This document shows, in pieces, positions 1-9,109 of a DNA stretch of 64,000 nucleotides; within the stretch, counting starts at the first letter, position 1; every line of letters starts with the position of its first letter. The DNA comes from Promicromonospora sukumoe 327MFSha3.1. Lineage in GTDB: Bacteria > Actinomycetota > Actinomycetes > Actinomycetales > Cellulomonadaceae. Position numbers and translations under genes: made by a program. A model generated the notes under the pieces. That model saw only the letters and a program-made list of their open reading frames with translations, did not search any database and was not told where the DNA came from. Location: the NCBI RefSeq assembly GCF_000385135.1, contig NZ_ARQM01000017.1, forward strand, positions 62,001-126,000, in the 5' to 3' direction.

Positions 1-610
1 GTCCGGGGATGAACGAGCGGGCGATGGCATCGGGCCCCTCGATGACCAGCGAGAGTGCCAGCATCGGGATCGGCGGCACCACCGACATCCACAAGGTCAG
101 GTGCAGGGGGTTCGGCGCCTTGGCGCGGGCGCTGGACACGTTGCCGATCGCCCAGCCGAAGCCGCCCGCCAGGACCAGGAGGAACGGCCCGAACGCCGCG
201 GCCTGCGCCTGGGACCAGCCGACGACGGCGAGACCGAGGGTCGCGACCGAGAGGCCTACGAGCTGCCGGGCGGACACGCGCTCGCGGAACACCGTGGCGC
301 CGAGCAGCACCGTGAACGGCGCGGACGACTGGAGCACCAGGGACGCGAGCCCCGTCGGCATCCCCGCCGCCATGCCCCAGTAGAGGAAGAGGAACTGCAG
401 GGTGCCGAACCCGATCCCGTAGCCCAGCAGCCACCGCACCGGCACCTTGGGGCGCGGCACCAGCAGGATCGTGGGGACGGCGATGACCGCGAACCGCAGC
501 GCCGCGAGCAGGAACGGCGGAAACTGCTCCAGCGAGGCGTGGATCGCGATGAAGTTGAGCCCCCACATGACCGCGACGGACGCGGCGAGCAGGCGGTGCG
601 AGATCGGCAT
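1..610 (-). CDS. EamA/DMT-family transporter (3' end outside window)
   Basis: Integral membrane protein of the drug/metabolite transporter (EamA, RhaT-like) superfamily, probably exporting a small metabolite; the substrate cannot be read from sequence. The visible 203 residues begin MPISHRLLAASVAVMWGLNF, with the typical first helix carrying W-G-x-N-F, followed by about six hydrophobic segments. This covers the first EamA repeat and the start of the second, so the C-terminal part lies before base 1. The gene is divergent from a LysR regulator with 70 bp between the starts, a common arrangement in which the regulator controls the exporter. Family is firm; substrate unknown. Confidence 0.85.
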   Translation of the reverse strand, partial: MPISHRLLAASVAVMWGLNFIAIHASLEQFPPFLLAALRFAVIAVPTILLVPRPKVPVRWLLGYGIGFGTLQFLFLYWGMAAGMPTGLASLVLQSSAPFTVLLGATVFRERVSARQLVGLSVATLGLAVVGWSQAQAAAFGPFLLVLAGGFGWAIGNVSSARAKAPNPLHLTLWMSVVPPIPMLALSLVIEGPDAIARSFIPG

Positions 611-634
611 GTCCTGAGCGTCGTCTGATCCGAG

Positions 635-680
635 TTGAAGGACAAGCGAAATGTTCTACCGCTCCTTGTAGGCTGCCTAC
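635..680. promoter_or_regulatory. Divergent EamA/LysR promoter region with 13-bp palindrome
   Basis: Bases 668-680 form a perfect palindrome, GTAGGC-T-GCCTAC, ending directly at the LysR start codon. It contains a T-N11-A arrangement (T667, A679), the LysR-family box. TAGGCT (669-674) lies 6 nt before the ATG with no Shine-Dalgarno sequence, which fits a leaderless LysR transcript whose -10 box overlaps the palindrome, so autorepression is plausible. Binding is inferred. Confidence 0.5.
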
Positions 681-1598
681 ATGAACGACCTCTCTCGCGT
701 CGACCCGCGGCACCTCGACCTGCTGCGCGAGTTCGCGGACCGCGGCTCCGTGACGGCCGTGGCCAAGGCGACGCACCGGACGCCGTCGGCGGTGTCGCAG
801 CAGCTGCGCACCGCGCAGCGGGAGCTGCGCGGCATCCCGCTCGTCGAGCCGCACGGCCGGGGCCTGCGCCTCACCGAGGCGGGCCGCCTCCTGGCCGACG
901 GCGGCCGGGAGGTCTCCCGGACGGTCGCCCAGGTGCAGGCGCGGTGGGACGAGTTCATGGGCTCGGCGTCGGGCACCGTGCGAGTGGCGACGCTGCCGAG
1001 TGCGGCGACGGTGCTGCTGCCGGGCGTGCTCGAGCGGCTCGCCGGGACGGAGGTCTCGCTCGAGTGCAGCGATATGGACATCGCGGAGTCGGAGTACTCG
1101 GGGATGGTCGCTGACCACGACATCGTCATCGGGCACAGCTTCACCGGGCCCGTGCCGGCGGGCGCGGAGCACCTGGTGACGGCGGCCCTGCTGCGGGAGC
1201 CGCTGGACATCGCGCTGCGTTCTGGCCATCCCCTGGCGGCGAAGGCGCGGGTCACCGCCCGGGACCTGGTCGCGTACGAGTGGTACGGGGTGCCGCTCGG
1301 GTACCCGTTCGACGGGCTGCGCATAGCGGTCGAGACGGCGGCGGGTGAGCCCGTGCGGGTGGCGCAGCGGCTGCGGGACAACCGGCTGATCGAGGCTTTG
1401 GTGGCGGCCAGCGACCGGGTTGGGGTGCTGCCTCGGTACTCGACGGCGCCTGGTGCCGGGCTGGTGCTGCGGCCGGTGCACGGGATGGACGCGGCGCGGT
1501 GGATCGTGGCGATACTGCGGCCGGATCATGCGGAGCGGCTGGCGGTGCGGACGGCGCTCGAGGCGTTTCGGGCGGTGGGGGCTGAGGTGGGTGCGTGA
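681..1598 (+). CDS. LysR-family transcriptional regulator
   Basis: DNA-binding regulator of 305 residues, the usual LysR length. The N-terminal winged helix-turn-helix occupies about residues 8-68 (LLREFADRGSVTAVAKATHR then TPSAVSQQLRTAQRELG-like recognition helix), and the rest is the periplasmic-binding-like effector domain. The start follows TAGGCT by 6 nt, so the mRNA is probably leaderless. It is divergent from the EamA transporter and probably controls it, responding to an unknown ligand. The last residues are Ala/Val-rich with no further domain. Confidence 0.9.
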   Translation: MNDLSRVDPRHLDLLREFADRGSVTAVAKATHRTPSAVSQQLRTAQRELRGIPLVEPHGRGLRLTEAGRLLADGGREVSRTVAQVQARWDEFMGSASGTVRVATLPSAATVLLPGVLERLAGTEVSLECSDMDIAESEYSGMVADHDIVIGHSFTGPVPAGAEHLVTAALLREPLDIALRSGHPLAAKARVTARDLVAYEWYGVPLGYPFDGLRIAVETAAGEPVRVAQRLRDNRLIEALVAASDRVGVLPRYSTAPGAGLVLRPVHGMDAARWIVAILRPDHAERLAVRTALEAFRAVGAEVGA

Positions 1599-1739
1599 GG
1601 TCTGGGCTGATGGTGCCGGCTGCTTGGCAGCGCGAGTGGGGCGGCGGCGCGAAGGCGACGCACGCCACGCGGGCGGAACCGCTGGTTGGGCGCGAGGTTT
1701 GCTAAGGTAACGCCCGCACCGTGCATCGAGCACGGGCTT

Positions 1740-1810
1740 GCGGGCGTAGCTCAATGGTAGAGCCTTAGTCTTCCAAACTAATTACGCGGGTTCGATTCCC
1801 GTCGCCCGCT
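1740..1810 (+). tRNA. tRNA-Gly (anticodon TCC)
   Basis: 71-nt cloverleaf. The acceptor arm GCGGGCG (1740-1746) pairs perfectly with CGCCCGC (1803-1809), with discriminator T1810. D stem GCTC/GAGC, anticodon stem TTAGT/ACTAA around loop CTTCCAA (anticodon TCC), and T arm with loop TTCGATT. The 3' CCA is not encoded. TAAGGT at 1703-1708 could be the promoter -10. It decodes GGA and, by wobble, GGG glycine codons. Confidence 0.97.
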
Positions 1811-1819
1811 CAGAGTGCG

Positions 1820-1856
1820 GAAGCCCAGGTCAGAGAGTGTTTCTGACCTGGGCTTC
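1820..1856 (+). terminator. Hairpin terminator after tRNA-Gly
   Basis: Perfect 15-bp stem (1820-1834 with 1842-1856) and a 7-nt loop, 9 nt after the tRNA, without a U tract. The next gene is convergent, so it may act both ways. Its inner stem and loop resemble the hairpin at 16208-16240. Confidence 0.8.
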
Positions 1857-1924
1857 GTGCATTGTGGAGGGCTGGAGGCAGCGCCGAGTGGTCCCACATG
1901 GCCCTCACTCTCATACCAACGGGC

Positions 1925-2179
1925 TCACCTGTTGTGCTCGTCCATCCACCCCCGGACGACGCCATCGTTGAGCACCATCTGCACAAGGCACTCACAGGCC
2001 GTCGCCTCTGAGGCGAACACCCTCTCGGCGATCCGGTTGCCTCGTTCGCTGTAGTAGACGTGCCAGCTGTCGGGCCCCTGGACCAGGCAGTAGGTTTCGT
2101 TCTCGTCGCGCCCGATGCTGTACGCAAATTCTGGTACCCGCCTGCGCTGCAACTCCGACCGCAGCTCGTCAATCGTCAC
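1925..2179 (-). CDS. Small uncharacterised protein (84 aa)
   Basis: I do not recognise a named family. The protein is acidic and soluble with no signal peptide or membrane segment: an N-terminal helix (TIDELRSELQRR), then a beta-rich core with YSIGRDENETYCLV and HVYYSERGNRIAER, then a C-terminal helix. Small one-domain proteins of this type often sit beside polymorphic-toxin or stress genes in actinobacteria and some act as immunity proteins, but nothing here proves that. The start is GTG with AAAGGG 8 nt upstream. It lies 37 bp downstream of another uncharacterised gene on the same strand, so co-transcription is likely. Confidence 0.6.
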   Translation of the reverse strand: MTIDELRSELQRRRVPEFAYSIGRDENETYCLVQGPDSWHVYYSERGNRIAERVFASEATACECLVQMVLNDGVVRGWMDEHNR

Positions 2180-2216
2180 CAGCCTGCCCTTTCGTCATCC
2201 ATCGTGAGCGAGCTCA

Positions 2217-2720
2217 CTAGGCCTCTGCCGCCGCAAGACGAGCACACAGGTCGTCTCTGTCTGCGGGCAGGTCATGGGCACGTAGCCAGGCAGCGAGCCG
2301 TTCGGGTTCGGCGAGCTTGGCCCCGCCGGGCCAGCGGTGGCACTCGATCGACCCCGGGAGATCGATCCGGACGATCTCGATCAGCGTGCCCTCGGCGTCG
2401 AAGAACTCAATCACAAGGTCACCTGGACACATGCACAGGAAGTCGGTGAACGCGTCGACCGTCAGCGAACTGACCAGCGCCGCCAGGTCCGCCAGACCGG
2501 AGGTGCTGACGACCGGCCCCCGGCGGTAGACCGCCACGCGCTTGGGGGTCTCATCCGCGAGCACGTCCTGATCAGGGTCGACGGCGAAGACAAGGCTGCC
2601 GCCGATGCCGACCTCCGCGCGCGCCGCGCGCGCCAGCCCACGATCGAGCGCACCGAGGTCGAACGTGGGCGCGCCAGCGAAAAGCAGTTCGGGACGCGGC
2701 TTTCGCGCCTTTCTTCCCAT
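2217..2720 (-). CDS. Uncharacterised protein (167 aa)
   Basis: No recognised domain. The N terminus is basic (MGRKARKPRPEL), followed by mixed alpha/beta sequence with a hydrophobic centre (LADLAALVSSLTVDAFTDFL) and a C-terminal helix (LAAWLRAHDLPADRDDL). No signal peptide or membrane helix. I chose the ATG at 2720 over the GTG at 2747 because TAGGTT (2728-2733) lies exactly 7 nt upstream, the leaderless spacing seen elsewhere in the window. It is followed 37 bp later by the 84-aa gene, with which it probably forms an operon. Confidence 0.6.
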   Translation of the reverse strand: MGRKARKPRPELLFAGAPTFDLGALDRGLARAARAEVGIGGSLVFAVDPDQDVLADETPKRVAVYRRGPVVSTSGLADLAALVSSLTVDAFTDFLCMCPGDLVIEFFDAEGTLIEIVRIDLPGSIECHRWPGGAKLAEPERLAAWLRAHDLPADRDDLCARLAAAEA

Positions 2721-2893
2721 GCCGACGAACCTACCGGTCAGGCGCACCGATCCCGACGACTCCGGATCGGCTCAGGGATCAAATCCACGACCGAAGCGTT
2801 GCGTCGCTGCTCCGAATAAACGGCACGGGTCAGACCGACCAAGGCCTGTACTCTCCGGCAGACGGCCAGTGCCGGAGCTGAAGGAGAGTGCAG

Positions 2894-3769
2894 ATGATCA
2901 TCGACACCGACGGTCCCTGGACCTCAGCCGCGCGGCTCGTCACAGATCGTGAGCAATCCGGTCAGGAACACGGCGTCACCGACGACGGCGGCACGTTCTG
3001 CGGCTTGTCGCCGAGCCAGGTCGACGTCTACCGGCATCCGTTCAACGGCCGGGGGCGCGCTGACTGCCGCACCTGTACCCGCCGGCTGTACAAAGCTGCC
3101 GGCCTCGCGGGTCAAGAGCCGCCACCGGGCGCGTGGGCGCACTCTCTGCTCCGATGGACGGCCTGGGTCACGAACGGCGCCGACGCCACCATGGTCACCG
3201 ACGCCGTTCGTGAGGTGCTGACAGGTCGGGCCATCACAGGGGCTCGATACGCCGATCTGGACTATGAGCACGACATGCCGTACTGGCACGAGGGCGATCG
3301 CGACGTCGTCGGGCACGGACTGGAGCTCGACCTCGACGACGGCACGACCTGGTCGGTGATCTGGGAACAGCGTGGCAGCAGTGACGGCCTCGGGATCTGG
3401 GCCGGGCCACTGATGCCCGACCGCTTGCGGCTCGCCCGAATCTGGAACGTCACCCGGCACTGGCGCCGTCGCGGACCGCGCATGATCACTGAGGTCGAGG
3501 TCTTCTGGTGGCCTCAGCAACCACCCGAGAACGGCAGTCCGTCTGGCCCGCTGAGCCTGGGCGGGCTAGTGCTTCACGACTTCGACCGCGACCGTCGGGC
3601 CATTGTCGTGATCGACCAATGGTTCGACGTCCGCGTCTACTTCTCGCCTCGCCGCGCGCGCCGCGATGGGTACTTCAGCGGCAACTACGTCGGCTTCGTG
3701 ACTACTCCTGCGAGTGCCCCAGGTCACTCCAGACCCAACCGCCCCGCCAAGAGCCGGGTAACCGCATGA
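2894..3769 (+). CDS. Uncharacterised Cys-containing protein (291 aa)
   Basis: No family assigned. Near the N terminus are a single Cys (GTFCGLSPSQVDVYRHPF) and a CxxC (DCRTCTRRLY), which with the intervening His could form a small metal site, like short zinc-binding segments in other actinobacterial hypotheticals. The middle and C-terminal parts are rich in aromatic and charged residues (WYH, EVEVFWW) and predicted beta-rich. Cytoplasmic. The ATG at 2894 has AAGGAG at 2881-2886 with 7-nt spacing, which is better than the in-frame GTG at 2888. Its last 46 bp overlap the 3' end of the convergent TPR gene. Confidence 0.6.
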   Translation: MIIDTDGPWTSAARLVTDREQSGQEHGVTDDGGTFCGLSPSQVDVYRHPFNGRGRADCRTCTRRLYKAAGLAGQEPPPGAWAHSLLRWTAWVTNGADATMVTDAVREVLTGRAITGARYADLDYEHDMPYWHEGDRDVVGHGLELDLDDGTTWSVIWEQRGSSDGLGIWAGPLMPDRLRLARIWNVTRHWRRRGPRMITEVEVFWWPQQPPENGSPSGPLSLGGLVLHDFDRDRRAIVVIDQWFDVRVYFSPRRARRDGYFSGNYVGFVTTPASAPGHSRPNRPAKSRVTA

Positions 3770-6700
3770 TCGTCCCCAAGACACTCAACCGCCGTCGCAT
3801 GCGCCCCACGCCAGGTCTCCTCCGCCGTCTCCGGCTCCCCGGCAAGGCCCTGCACATACCCAAGCGTGTCGAGACCGTCCAGGGTGCGCGCGTCACTCGG
3901 CCCGAACCGTCCGGCCGTAAGACCCGCGTTCGCCGTCACGAGCTCCACCGCCCGTTCATGCTGGTCGGCCTCAGTCAGCGCGAGCGCCAGGTGATCCCGC
4001 GACACGAGCGTGTTCGGATGATCGGCTCCGAGCACCCGCTCACGGTCGGCCAGGGCCTGCTCGTACAGGGGAATGGCCAGATCCAGCTTCCCGGCAGCCT
4101 CGTAGGCGTGCGCGAGGTTGCCGACTGACATGAGCGTGTCGGGGTGGTCGGCCCCCAGCACCCGCTCGCGGTCGGCGAGGTTCTGCTCGTACAGAGGAAC
4201 ACCTCGGCCCAGATCACCCGAGGAGACGTACGCGCCCGCGAGGTTGTTCCGCGAGATCAGGGTGCTCGGGTGGTCGGGTCCCAGCACCCGCTCACCGTCG
4301 ACGAGAGTCTGCTCGTACAACGGGACCGCCTGAGCCAGGTCACCGGCGGAGTCGTAGGCGCCGGCGAGGTTGTTGCGCGACATCAGGGTGTCGGGATGGT
4401 CAGGGCCCAGCACCCGCTCACGGTCGGCGAGGGTTCGCTCGTACAACGGGACGGCCCGAGCCAGGTCACCGGCGGTGTCGTACGCGTAGGCAAGGTTGTT
4501 GCGTGACGCGAGGGTGTCGGGGTCGTCCGGGCCCAGCACCTGCTCACGGGCGGCAAGAGTGCGCTCGTACAACGGGACCGCGCGGTCATGATCACCGAGG
4601 GTCAGGTAGACGTGGGCGAGGTTGTTTCGCGACATGAGGGTGCCCGGGTCATCGGGGCCCAGAGCCCGCTCACGGTCGTCGAGGGTCCGCTCGAACAACG
4701 GGACGGCCTGCCGCAGGTCGCCGACGGCCTGGTAGGCGTAGGCGAGGTTGTTGCGTGACGTGAGGGTGTCGGGGTGGTCAGGCCCCAGCACCCGCTCGGT
4801 GTCGGCGAGGTTCTGCTCGTACATCGGGACCGCCCGGCCCAGGTCACCCGCCGACTCGTAGGCGCCCGCGAGGTTGTCGCGTGCGGTGAGCGTGTTCAGG
4901 TGGTCGGGTCCGAGACTGCTCTCGGCGGTCACGACGAGCCGTTCGAGGAGGGCGATCGCCGGCTGCAGCAGGTGCAGGGTGTTCAGGTGGTAACCACACA
5001 GGATGGCGATACCGATCAGCCGCTCGGCCACCTCATCGGAGCCGGCGTACGCCAGGACGGCGTTGGCGTGGTTGCTGAGCAACAGCGCACTCTGCCGCTG
5101 GTCCCAGAATTCCCCTGCGGCGTCAGGCTCGACGCTCTCCAGGACGTCGGCGACGTGCCCACCGGCGTCGTCCCACTCCGTACCCGGACGGTCCCGTAGC
5201 AGGCGCCCGACCAGGCGGTGCATCACGATGCTCGTGCCGTCCTGCGACGGCGTGACCAGTGCGCTGGCCTCCATCGCGTCCAGGACCACGTCGAGACCAC
5301 CGGCCGCCTCGTCGAGCACGTCGAGCCAGGCCACGGGCACGCCCGCTGGATCGAGGTGCGCGAGGACGCCAAGCACGGCAGCCCCCGGGGCGTTCTCGTC
5401 GTCGCACGCCTCGAGCGTTGCCTCGACCGACAGCTCGATCGCCTGAGCGGTCTTGAGCGGGTACTCCCCGCCCCGCTCGGCGGTCAGGACCCGGTCGAGC
5501 CCGACCTCGTCGAGCTCGCCCACGTACTCGGCGAAGCCGTAGTCGGGCTTCCGACGACGCCGCTGGCCCATGACCCACGAGGCCTGCGCGAGCGCGAGCG
5601 GCAGGAAGCCCACCTCCTCGGCGACCCGCAGCGCGCCGTCCGGGTCGTCGAGCCCGGTCCAGGCGAGCAGGTAGCTGACCGCCTGCTCCGGGGTCCAGGA
5701 GGCGACGTCGAGCACGTCCCGGGAGATCACGGCTGAGGCGTCCGAGGTCGTCACGATCACGGTCGCGGCGCCGGCGTCGGGCAGCAGGCCGCGCACGTGG
5801 TCGGCGTCGGTCAGGTTGTCGAGCACGAGGAGCCGCCGCGGGTCGGGCTCGCTGTTCCACGCCGCGCGCCACCGGCCCAGCAACGTCTCGGTCGTCTCGC
5901 CGTCGCGCACGCCGACGACCTCGTTCGCCAGCACCGTCAGATCGGTCGCGAGCGACTCCCGCGACTCCGCGTTCACCCACGCGATCACCGGCCACCCGTC
6001 GCTGACGCACCGCCGCGCGAACTCGGCCGCGACCTGCGTCTTGCCGACGCCGCGCAGGCCGGTCAGCGACACCAGGGTCGCCTGCCCGCCGCGCGCCACC
6101 TGCTCGGTGAGCCGGTCCAGGATGCCGGTGTCGACGAACTCCGGCGCCCGGCCCGGCAGCGTCCCCGTCCGGACCGGTCCCGTACGAGCCGGCGCCTGGC
6201 GCAGACCGGACAGGACCGAGTCCAGCTTGCCCTCCATGCGCGCGTCGTTCGCCTCCAGGCGCCCGACGCCGCCCCGCACGCCGGCCACGCCGTTCGCGAT
6301 CACCGTGAGCATCACGGTCGCGAACTGCGGGAGGTTCGGCGCGAACGCGATGAACGCCTCGGTGACGTGCGCGAGGGCGTCCTCGTACACCTGAGGGCCG
6401 ACCCCGCCGAACCGGTCCCGCTCGGCCGCGGCCGCCTCCCGCACGAGCGCACGGAACCGGTCCGGCTCCAGGTGCGCCGTCGCGACCGCCGAGTCGGTGC
6501 CGGTGAGCAGCGCCTCGAACCGCGTCCTGACCTGCTCCAGGACGGCGTCGATCTCCGCCGACTCCGCGGGGTGCGACGTGACCGCTCCCCGGCGCAACGC
6601 CGCGATCTTGGTCTCGACGTCCCTCAGGAACCGCTCGTACGCAACCGTCTCAGGGGTCCGTCGGGCGACGCCGGCCAGGTCACCGAGCATGTCCGCGACG

Positions 6701-6771
6701 TCCGCCTGCCCGATCCCCCGCAGTGCGACCTGCGCAACCCCGACCGCCAGACTCTTTGGATCCACAACCAC
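3724..6771 (-). CDS. STAND NTPase (NB-ARC type) with nine kinesin-light-chain-like TPRs
   Basis: Signal-transduction ATPase of 1015 residues. Residues 1-200 are a helical domain I cannot assign. The NB-ARC region follows, with P-loop GLRGVGKT (about 238-245), Walker B LLVLDN (314-319) and a GFLPLALAQ motif (about 388-396), equivalent to the GLPLA motif of NB-ARC proteins. A winged-helix linker comes next, then nine 42-residue TPRs from about residue 620, each starting LGPDHPDTL-like. Such proteins oligomerise on sensing a ligand through the repeats. Roles include antibiotic-production control and antiphage defence, neither shown here. The GTG start at 6771 follows TACCTT (6778-6783) by 6 nt, which suggests a leaderless mRNA. 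The open frame runs further upstream, but that part is low-complexity shadow sequence. The repeats are 126-bp units at DNA level. Confidence 0.85.
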   Translation of the reverse strand: MVVDPKSLAVGVAQVALRGIGQADVADMLGDLAGVARRTPETVAYERFLRDVETKIAALRRGAVTSHPAESAEIDAVLEQVRTRFEALLTGTDSAVATAHLEPDRFRALVREAAAAERDRFGGVGPQVYEDALAHVTEAFIAFAPNLPQFATVMLTVIANGVAGVRGGVGRLEANDARMEGKLDSVLSGLRQAPARTGPVRTGTLPGRAPEFVDTGILDRLTEQVARGGQATLVSLTGLRGVGKTQVAAEFARRCVSDGWPVIAWVNAESRESLATDLTVLANEVVGVRDGETTETLLGRWRAAWNSEPDPRRLLVLDNLTDADHVRGLLPDAGAATVIVTTSDASAVISRDVLDVASWTPEQAVSYLLAWTGLDDPDGALRVAEEVGFLPLALAQASWVMGQRRRRKPDYGFAEYVGELDEVGLDRVLTAERGGEYPLKTAQAIELSVEATLEACDDENAPGAAVLGVLAHLDPAGVPVAWLDVLDEAAGGLDVVLDAMEASALVTPSQDGTSIVMHRLVGRLLRDRPGTEWDDAGGHVADVLESVEPDAAGEFWDQRQSALLLSNHANAVLAYAGSDEVAERLIGIAILCGYHLNTLHLLQPAIALLERLVVTAESSLGPDHLNTLTARDNLAGAYESAGDLGRAVPMYEQNLADTERVLGPDHPDTLTSRNNLAYAYQAVGDLRQAVPLFERTLDDRERALGPDDPGTLMSRNNLAHVYLTLGDHDRAVPLYERTLAAREQVLGPDDPDTLASRNNLAYAYDTAGDLARAVPLYERTLADRERVLGPDHPDTLMSRNNLAGAYDSAGDLAQAVPLYEQTLVDGERVLGPDHPSTLISRNNLAGAYVSSGDLGRGVPLYEQNLADRERVLGADHPDTLMSVGNLAHAYEAAGKLDLAIPLYEQALADRERVLGADHPNTLVSRDHLALALTEADQHERAVELVTANAGLTAGRFGPSDARTLDGLDTLGYVQGLAGEPETAEETWRGAHATAVECLGDDHAVTRLLAGRLGLE

Positions 6772-6951
6772 GGCCAGAAGGTACCGCAACACGCGCTGAC
6801 CTGGTGCTTTGTCGACCCGCGCCCCACCGCATGGCCTTGGCCCCCGAAAGAGCGGGACTTTGGTCCCTGGTCCGACGGCGGTGGTGCCGACGACGCTGGA
6901 CCGGTGCCCAAGAGCACAGTGAGAATGACCACCGAGCGACGGGACCGACGT

Positions 6952-7200
6952 ATGAATCGCACGTGGAAGGTCGCCATGGACCTGGTCGACGCCGGCGGCA
7001 TCCGGCGCAACTACCCGATCACCACGACGGACGTGGCGCGGTCGGCCCCCACGGGAGCATGGCCCGAGCGCCTCGGGCGCAATGCGGTGGGCCCCGACAC
7101 CGCGGTCCGCAAGATCGTGGAGGAGCTGGCACGCGCGAGGTCGCTGGCCGACCAGCTGGCCGCACGGATCGGGCGAGCCACGGCGTCGTCGTCGCGCTGA
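6952..7200 (+). CDS. Small uncharacterised protein (82 aa)
   Basis: Short basic protein ([20 protein letters not shown]), ending in an amphipathic helix ([20 protein letters not shown]). Third codon positions are almost all G or C in this frame only, which argues that it is coding. An earlier in-frame ATG at 6925 would add nine residues, and neither start has a strong Shine-Dalgarno sequence. It lies between the divergent STAND gene and the ABC ATPase, 31 bp before the latter, so it may be the first gene of the exporter operon. No function can be assigned. Confidence 0.5.
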   Translation: MNRTWKVAMDLVDAGGIRRNYPITTTDVARSAPTGAWPERLGRNAVGPDTAVRKIVEELARARSLADQLAARIGRATASSSR

Positions 7201-7231
7201 CCCCCGGCCTGCCGCCGGGCGGGAGGAATCC

Positions 7232-8257
7232 ATGTCCGACTCGCTGGCTGTCGAGGCACGCGGCCTCGTCAAGCACTTCACCAGCCGCAAGACCGTCACC
7301 AAGGCCGTCGACGGTATCGACCTGTCGATCGGCGAGGGCAGCGTCTTCGGCCTGCTCGGCCCCAACGGGGCGGGCAAGACCACGGTCGTCCGCATGCTCG
7401 CCACCCTGCTGCGGCCCGACGCCGGGACCGCCAGCGTCCTGGGCCACGACGTGGTGCACGACGCCGATGCCGTGCGCTCCGCCGTCGGCCTCACCGGGCA
7501 GTACGCGTCCGTGGACGAGGACCTGACCGGTACCGAGAACCTCATCATGCTCGCCCGCCTCTACGGCTTCACGCCCGCGGCGTCCCGCCGTCGGGTGCAG
7601 GGCCTGCTGGAGGCGTTCGACCTGGCCGACGCCGGATCGCGCCAGGTCAAGACCTACTCCGGCGGCATGCACCGGCGCATCGACCTCGCCGCGTCGCTCG
7701 TGCTCGCCCCGCGCGTGCTGTTCCTGGACGAGCCGACCACGGGCCTCGACCCGCGCAGCCGCAACCAGGTGTGGGACATCGTCCGCGTGCTGGTGGACGA
7801 CGGCGCCACCGTGCTGCTCACCACGCAGTACCTCGACGAGGCCGACCAGCTCGCCGACCGCATCGCCGTCGTCGACCACGGGCGGACCATCGCCGAGGGG
7901 ACGTCCAGCGAGCTCAAACGGTCGGTCGGCGAGGGGGCCGTGCACCTGCGCGTCGCCGAGGTCACCGACCGCACCCGGGCCGCCGAGATCACCGAGCGCG
8001 TGCTCGGCACCGAGGTCACCTACGACTCCGACCCGCACGCCATCGCGGCCCGCGTGCCGGACGACGGCGCGGACGCCGTCCCCCGCCTGCTCCCCGCCCT
8101 GACCGACGCCGGAATCGCCGTGCCGGAGTTCACGCTCGGCCAGCCGAGCCTCGACGAGGTCTTCCTCGCCCTCACCGGCCAGCCCCTGCCCGACGACGAG
8201 GAGCCGGCCCCGGAGCGCGACACCAGACCCCGCGAGACCAGCGAGGTGCCGCGATGA
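7232..8257 (+). CDS. DrrA-type ABC exporter, ATP-binding protein
   Basis: Cytoplasmic ATPase subunit (341 aa) of an ABC-2 type exporter related to daunorubicin-resistance DrrA. Walker [10 protein letters not shown] (about residues 43-51), Q-loop region [14 protein letters not shown], signature [12 protein letters not shown], Walker [13 protein letters not shown] and H-loop-region TTQYLDEAD. The switch His of most ABC proteins is replaced by Gln (TQY), as is usual in DrrA. The C-terminal domain ([15 protein letters not shown] onwards) is the DrrA-specific extension. A strong Shine-Dalgarno sequence (GGGAGGAA) precedes the ATG. It overlaps the permease gene by 4 bp. Likely role is export of a hydrophobic compound. 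Confidence 0.92.
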   Translation: MSDSLAVEARGLVKHFTSRKTVTKAVDGIDLSIGEGSVFGLLGPNGAGKTTVVRMLATLLRPDAGTASVLGHDVVHDADAVRSAVGLTGQYASVDEDLTGTENLIMLARLYGFTPAASRRRVQGLLEAFDLADAGSRQVKTYSGGMHRRIDLAASLVLAPRVLFLDEPTTGLDPRSRNQVWDIVRVLVDDGATVLLTTQYLDEADQLADRIAVVDHGRTIAEGTSSELKRSVGEGAVHLRVAEVTDRTRAAEITERVLGTEVTYDSDPHAIAARVPDDGADAVPRLLPALTDAGIAVPEFTLGQPSLDEVFLALTGQPLPDDEEPAPERDTRPRETSEVPR

Positions 8258-9063
8258 CCACCACGACCCTGCGCGACGCCGTCGCCCTGACCGACCGGCC
8301 CACGCGGCCGTCGGCGCTCGGGACCACGCTGACGTTCGGCTGGCGCGCGCTGCTGAAGATCAAGCACGTGCCCGAGCAGCTCTTCGACGTGCTGGTCTCC
8401 CCCGTCATCTTCACGCTGATGTTCACGTACCTGTTCGGCGGGGCGCTGGCCGGCTCGACGCAGGCGTACGTGCAGTTCCTGCTGCCGGGCATCCTGGTGC
8501 AGACCATCCTGTTCGTGACCATCTACACCGGCTACACGCTCAACAACGACATCTCCAAGGGCGTCTTCGACCGGTTCCGCTCCCTGCCGATCTGGCGGCC
8601 GTCGCCCGTGGTCGGCGCCCTGCTCGGCGACACCGTGCGGTACACGATCGCCTCGGTGATCACCATCGCGCTGGGCCTCCTGCTGGGGTTCCGGCCCGAG
8701 GGCGGGCTGGCGGGCGTGGTGCTCGGCGTGCTGCTCCTGCTGGTGTTCGCCTTCGCGCTGAGCTGGACGTTCATCATCCTGGGGCTGCTGGTGCGCTCGC
8801 CCAACGCCGTCATGGGCATCTCGATGCTGGTGCTCATGCCGCTGACGTTCGCCTCGAACGTGTTCGTCGACCCGGCCACCATGCCGTCCGGGCTGCGCGC
8901 GTTCGTCGAGGTGAACCCCGTGAGCCACCTGGTCACCGCGGAGCGCAGCATGATGGCCGGCGAGCCCGACTCGGCCGCGATCCTCTGGGTGCTGGTCGCG
9001 TCCGTCGTCCTGACGGGGGTGCTGGGTCCGATCGCGATGCGGATCTACCGGACCAAGACCTGA
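8254..9063 (+). CDS. DrrB-type ABC-2 exporter permease
   Basis: Integral membrane partner (269 aa) of the preceding ATPase. It has about six membrane helices after a short cytoplasmic N terminus, beginning near [20 protein letters not shown], and the ABC-2 signature region around [20 protein letters not shown]. The start overlaps the ATPase stop (ATGA), so translation is coupled and subunits are made in equal amounts. As in other DrrB proteins the C-terminal half carries [13 protein letters not shown] and a final helix before a basic tail. The exported substrate is unknown. Confidence 0.92.
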   Translation: MTTTTLRDAVALTDRPTRPSALGTTLTFGWRALLKIKHVPEQLFDVLVSPVIFTLMFTYLFGGALAGSTQAYVQFLLPGILVQTILFVTIYTGYTLNNDISKGVFDRFRSLPIWRPSPVVGALLGDTVRYTIASVITIALGLLLGFRPEGGLAGVVLGVLLLLVFAFALSWTFIILGLLVRSPNAVMGISMLVLMPLTFASNVFVDPATMPSGLRAFVEVNPVSHLVTAERSMMAGEPDSAAILWVLVASVVLTGVLGPIAMRIYRTKT

Positions 9064-9109
9064 GCGCCGGTCCGGGTCCCGGAACCGGGGCGCGCCTACG
9101 ATCGAGGTC

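Noticed and set aside
2888-2893. GTG at 2888 as start of the Cys-containing protein
   Set aside because: It would leave only 1 nt to the AAGGAG site; the ATG at 2894 has 7-nt spacing.
6772-7548. N-terminal extension of the STAND protein to 7548
   Set aside because: The extra residues are antisense to the small gene and the ABC ATPase and are Arg/Pro/Ser-rich; a leaderless promoter fits the GTG at 6771.
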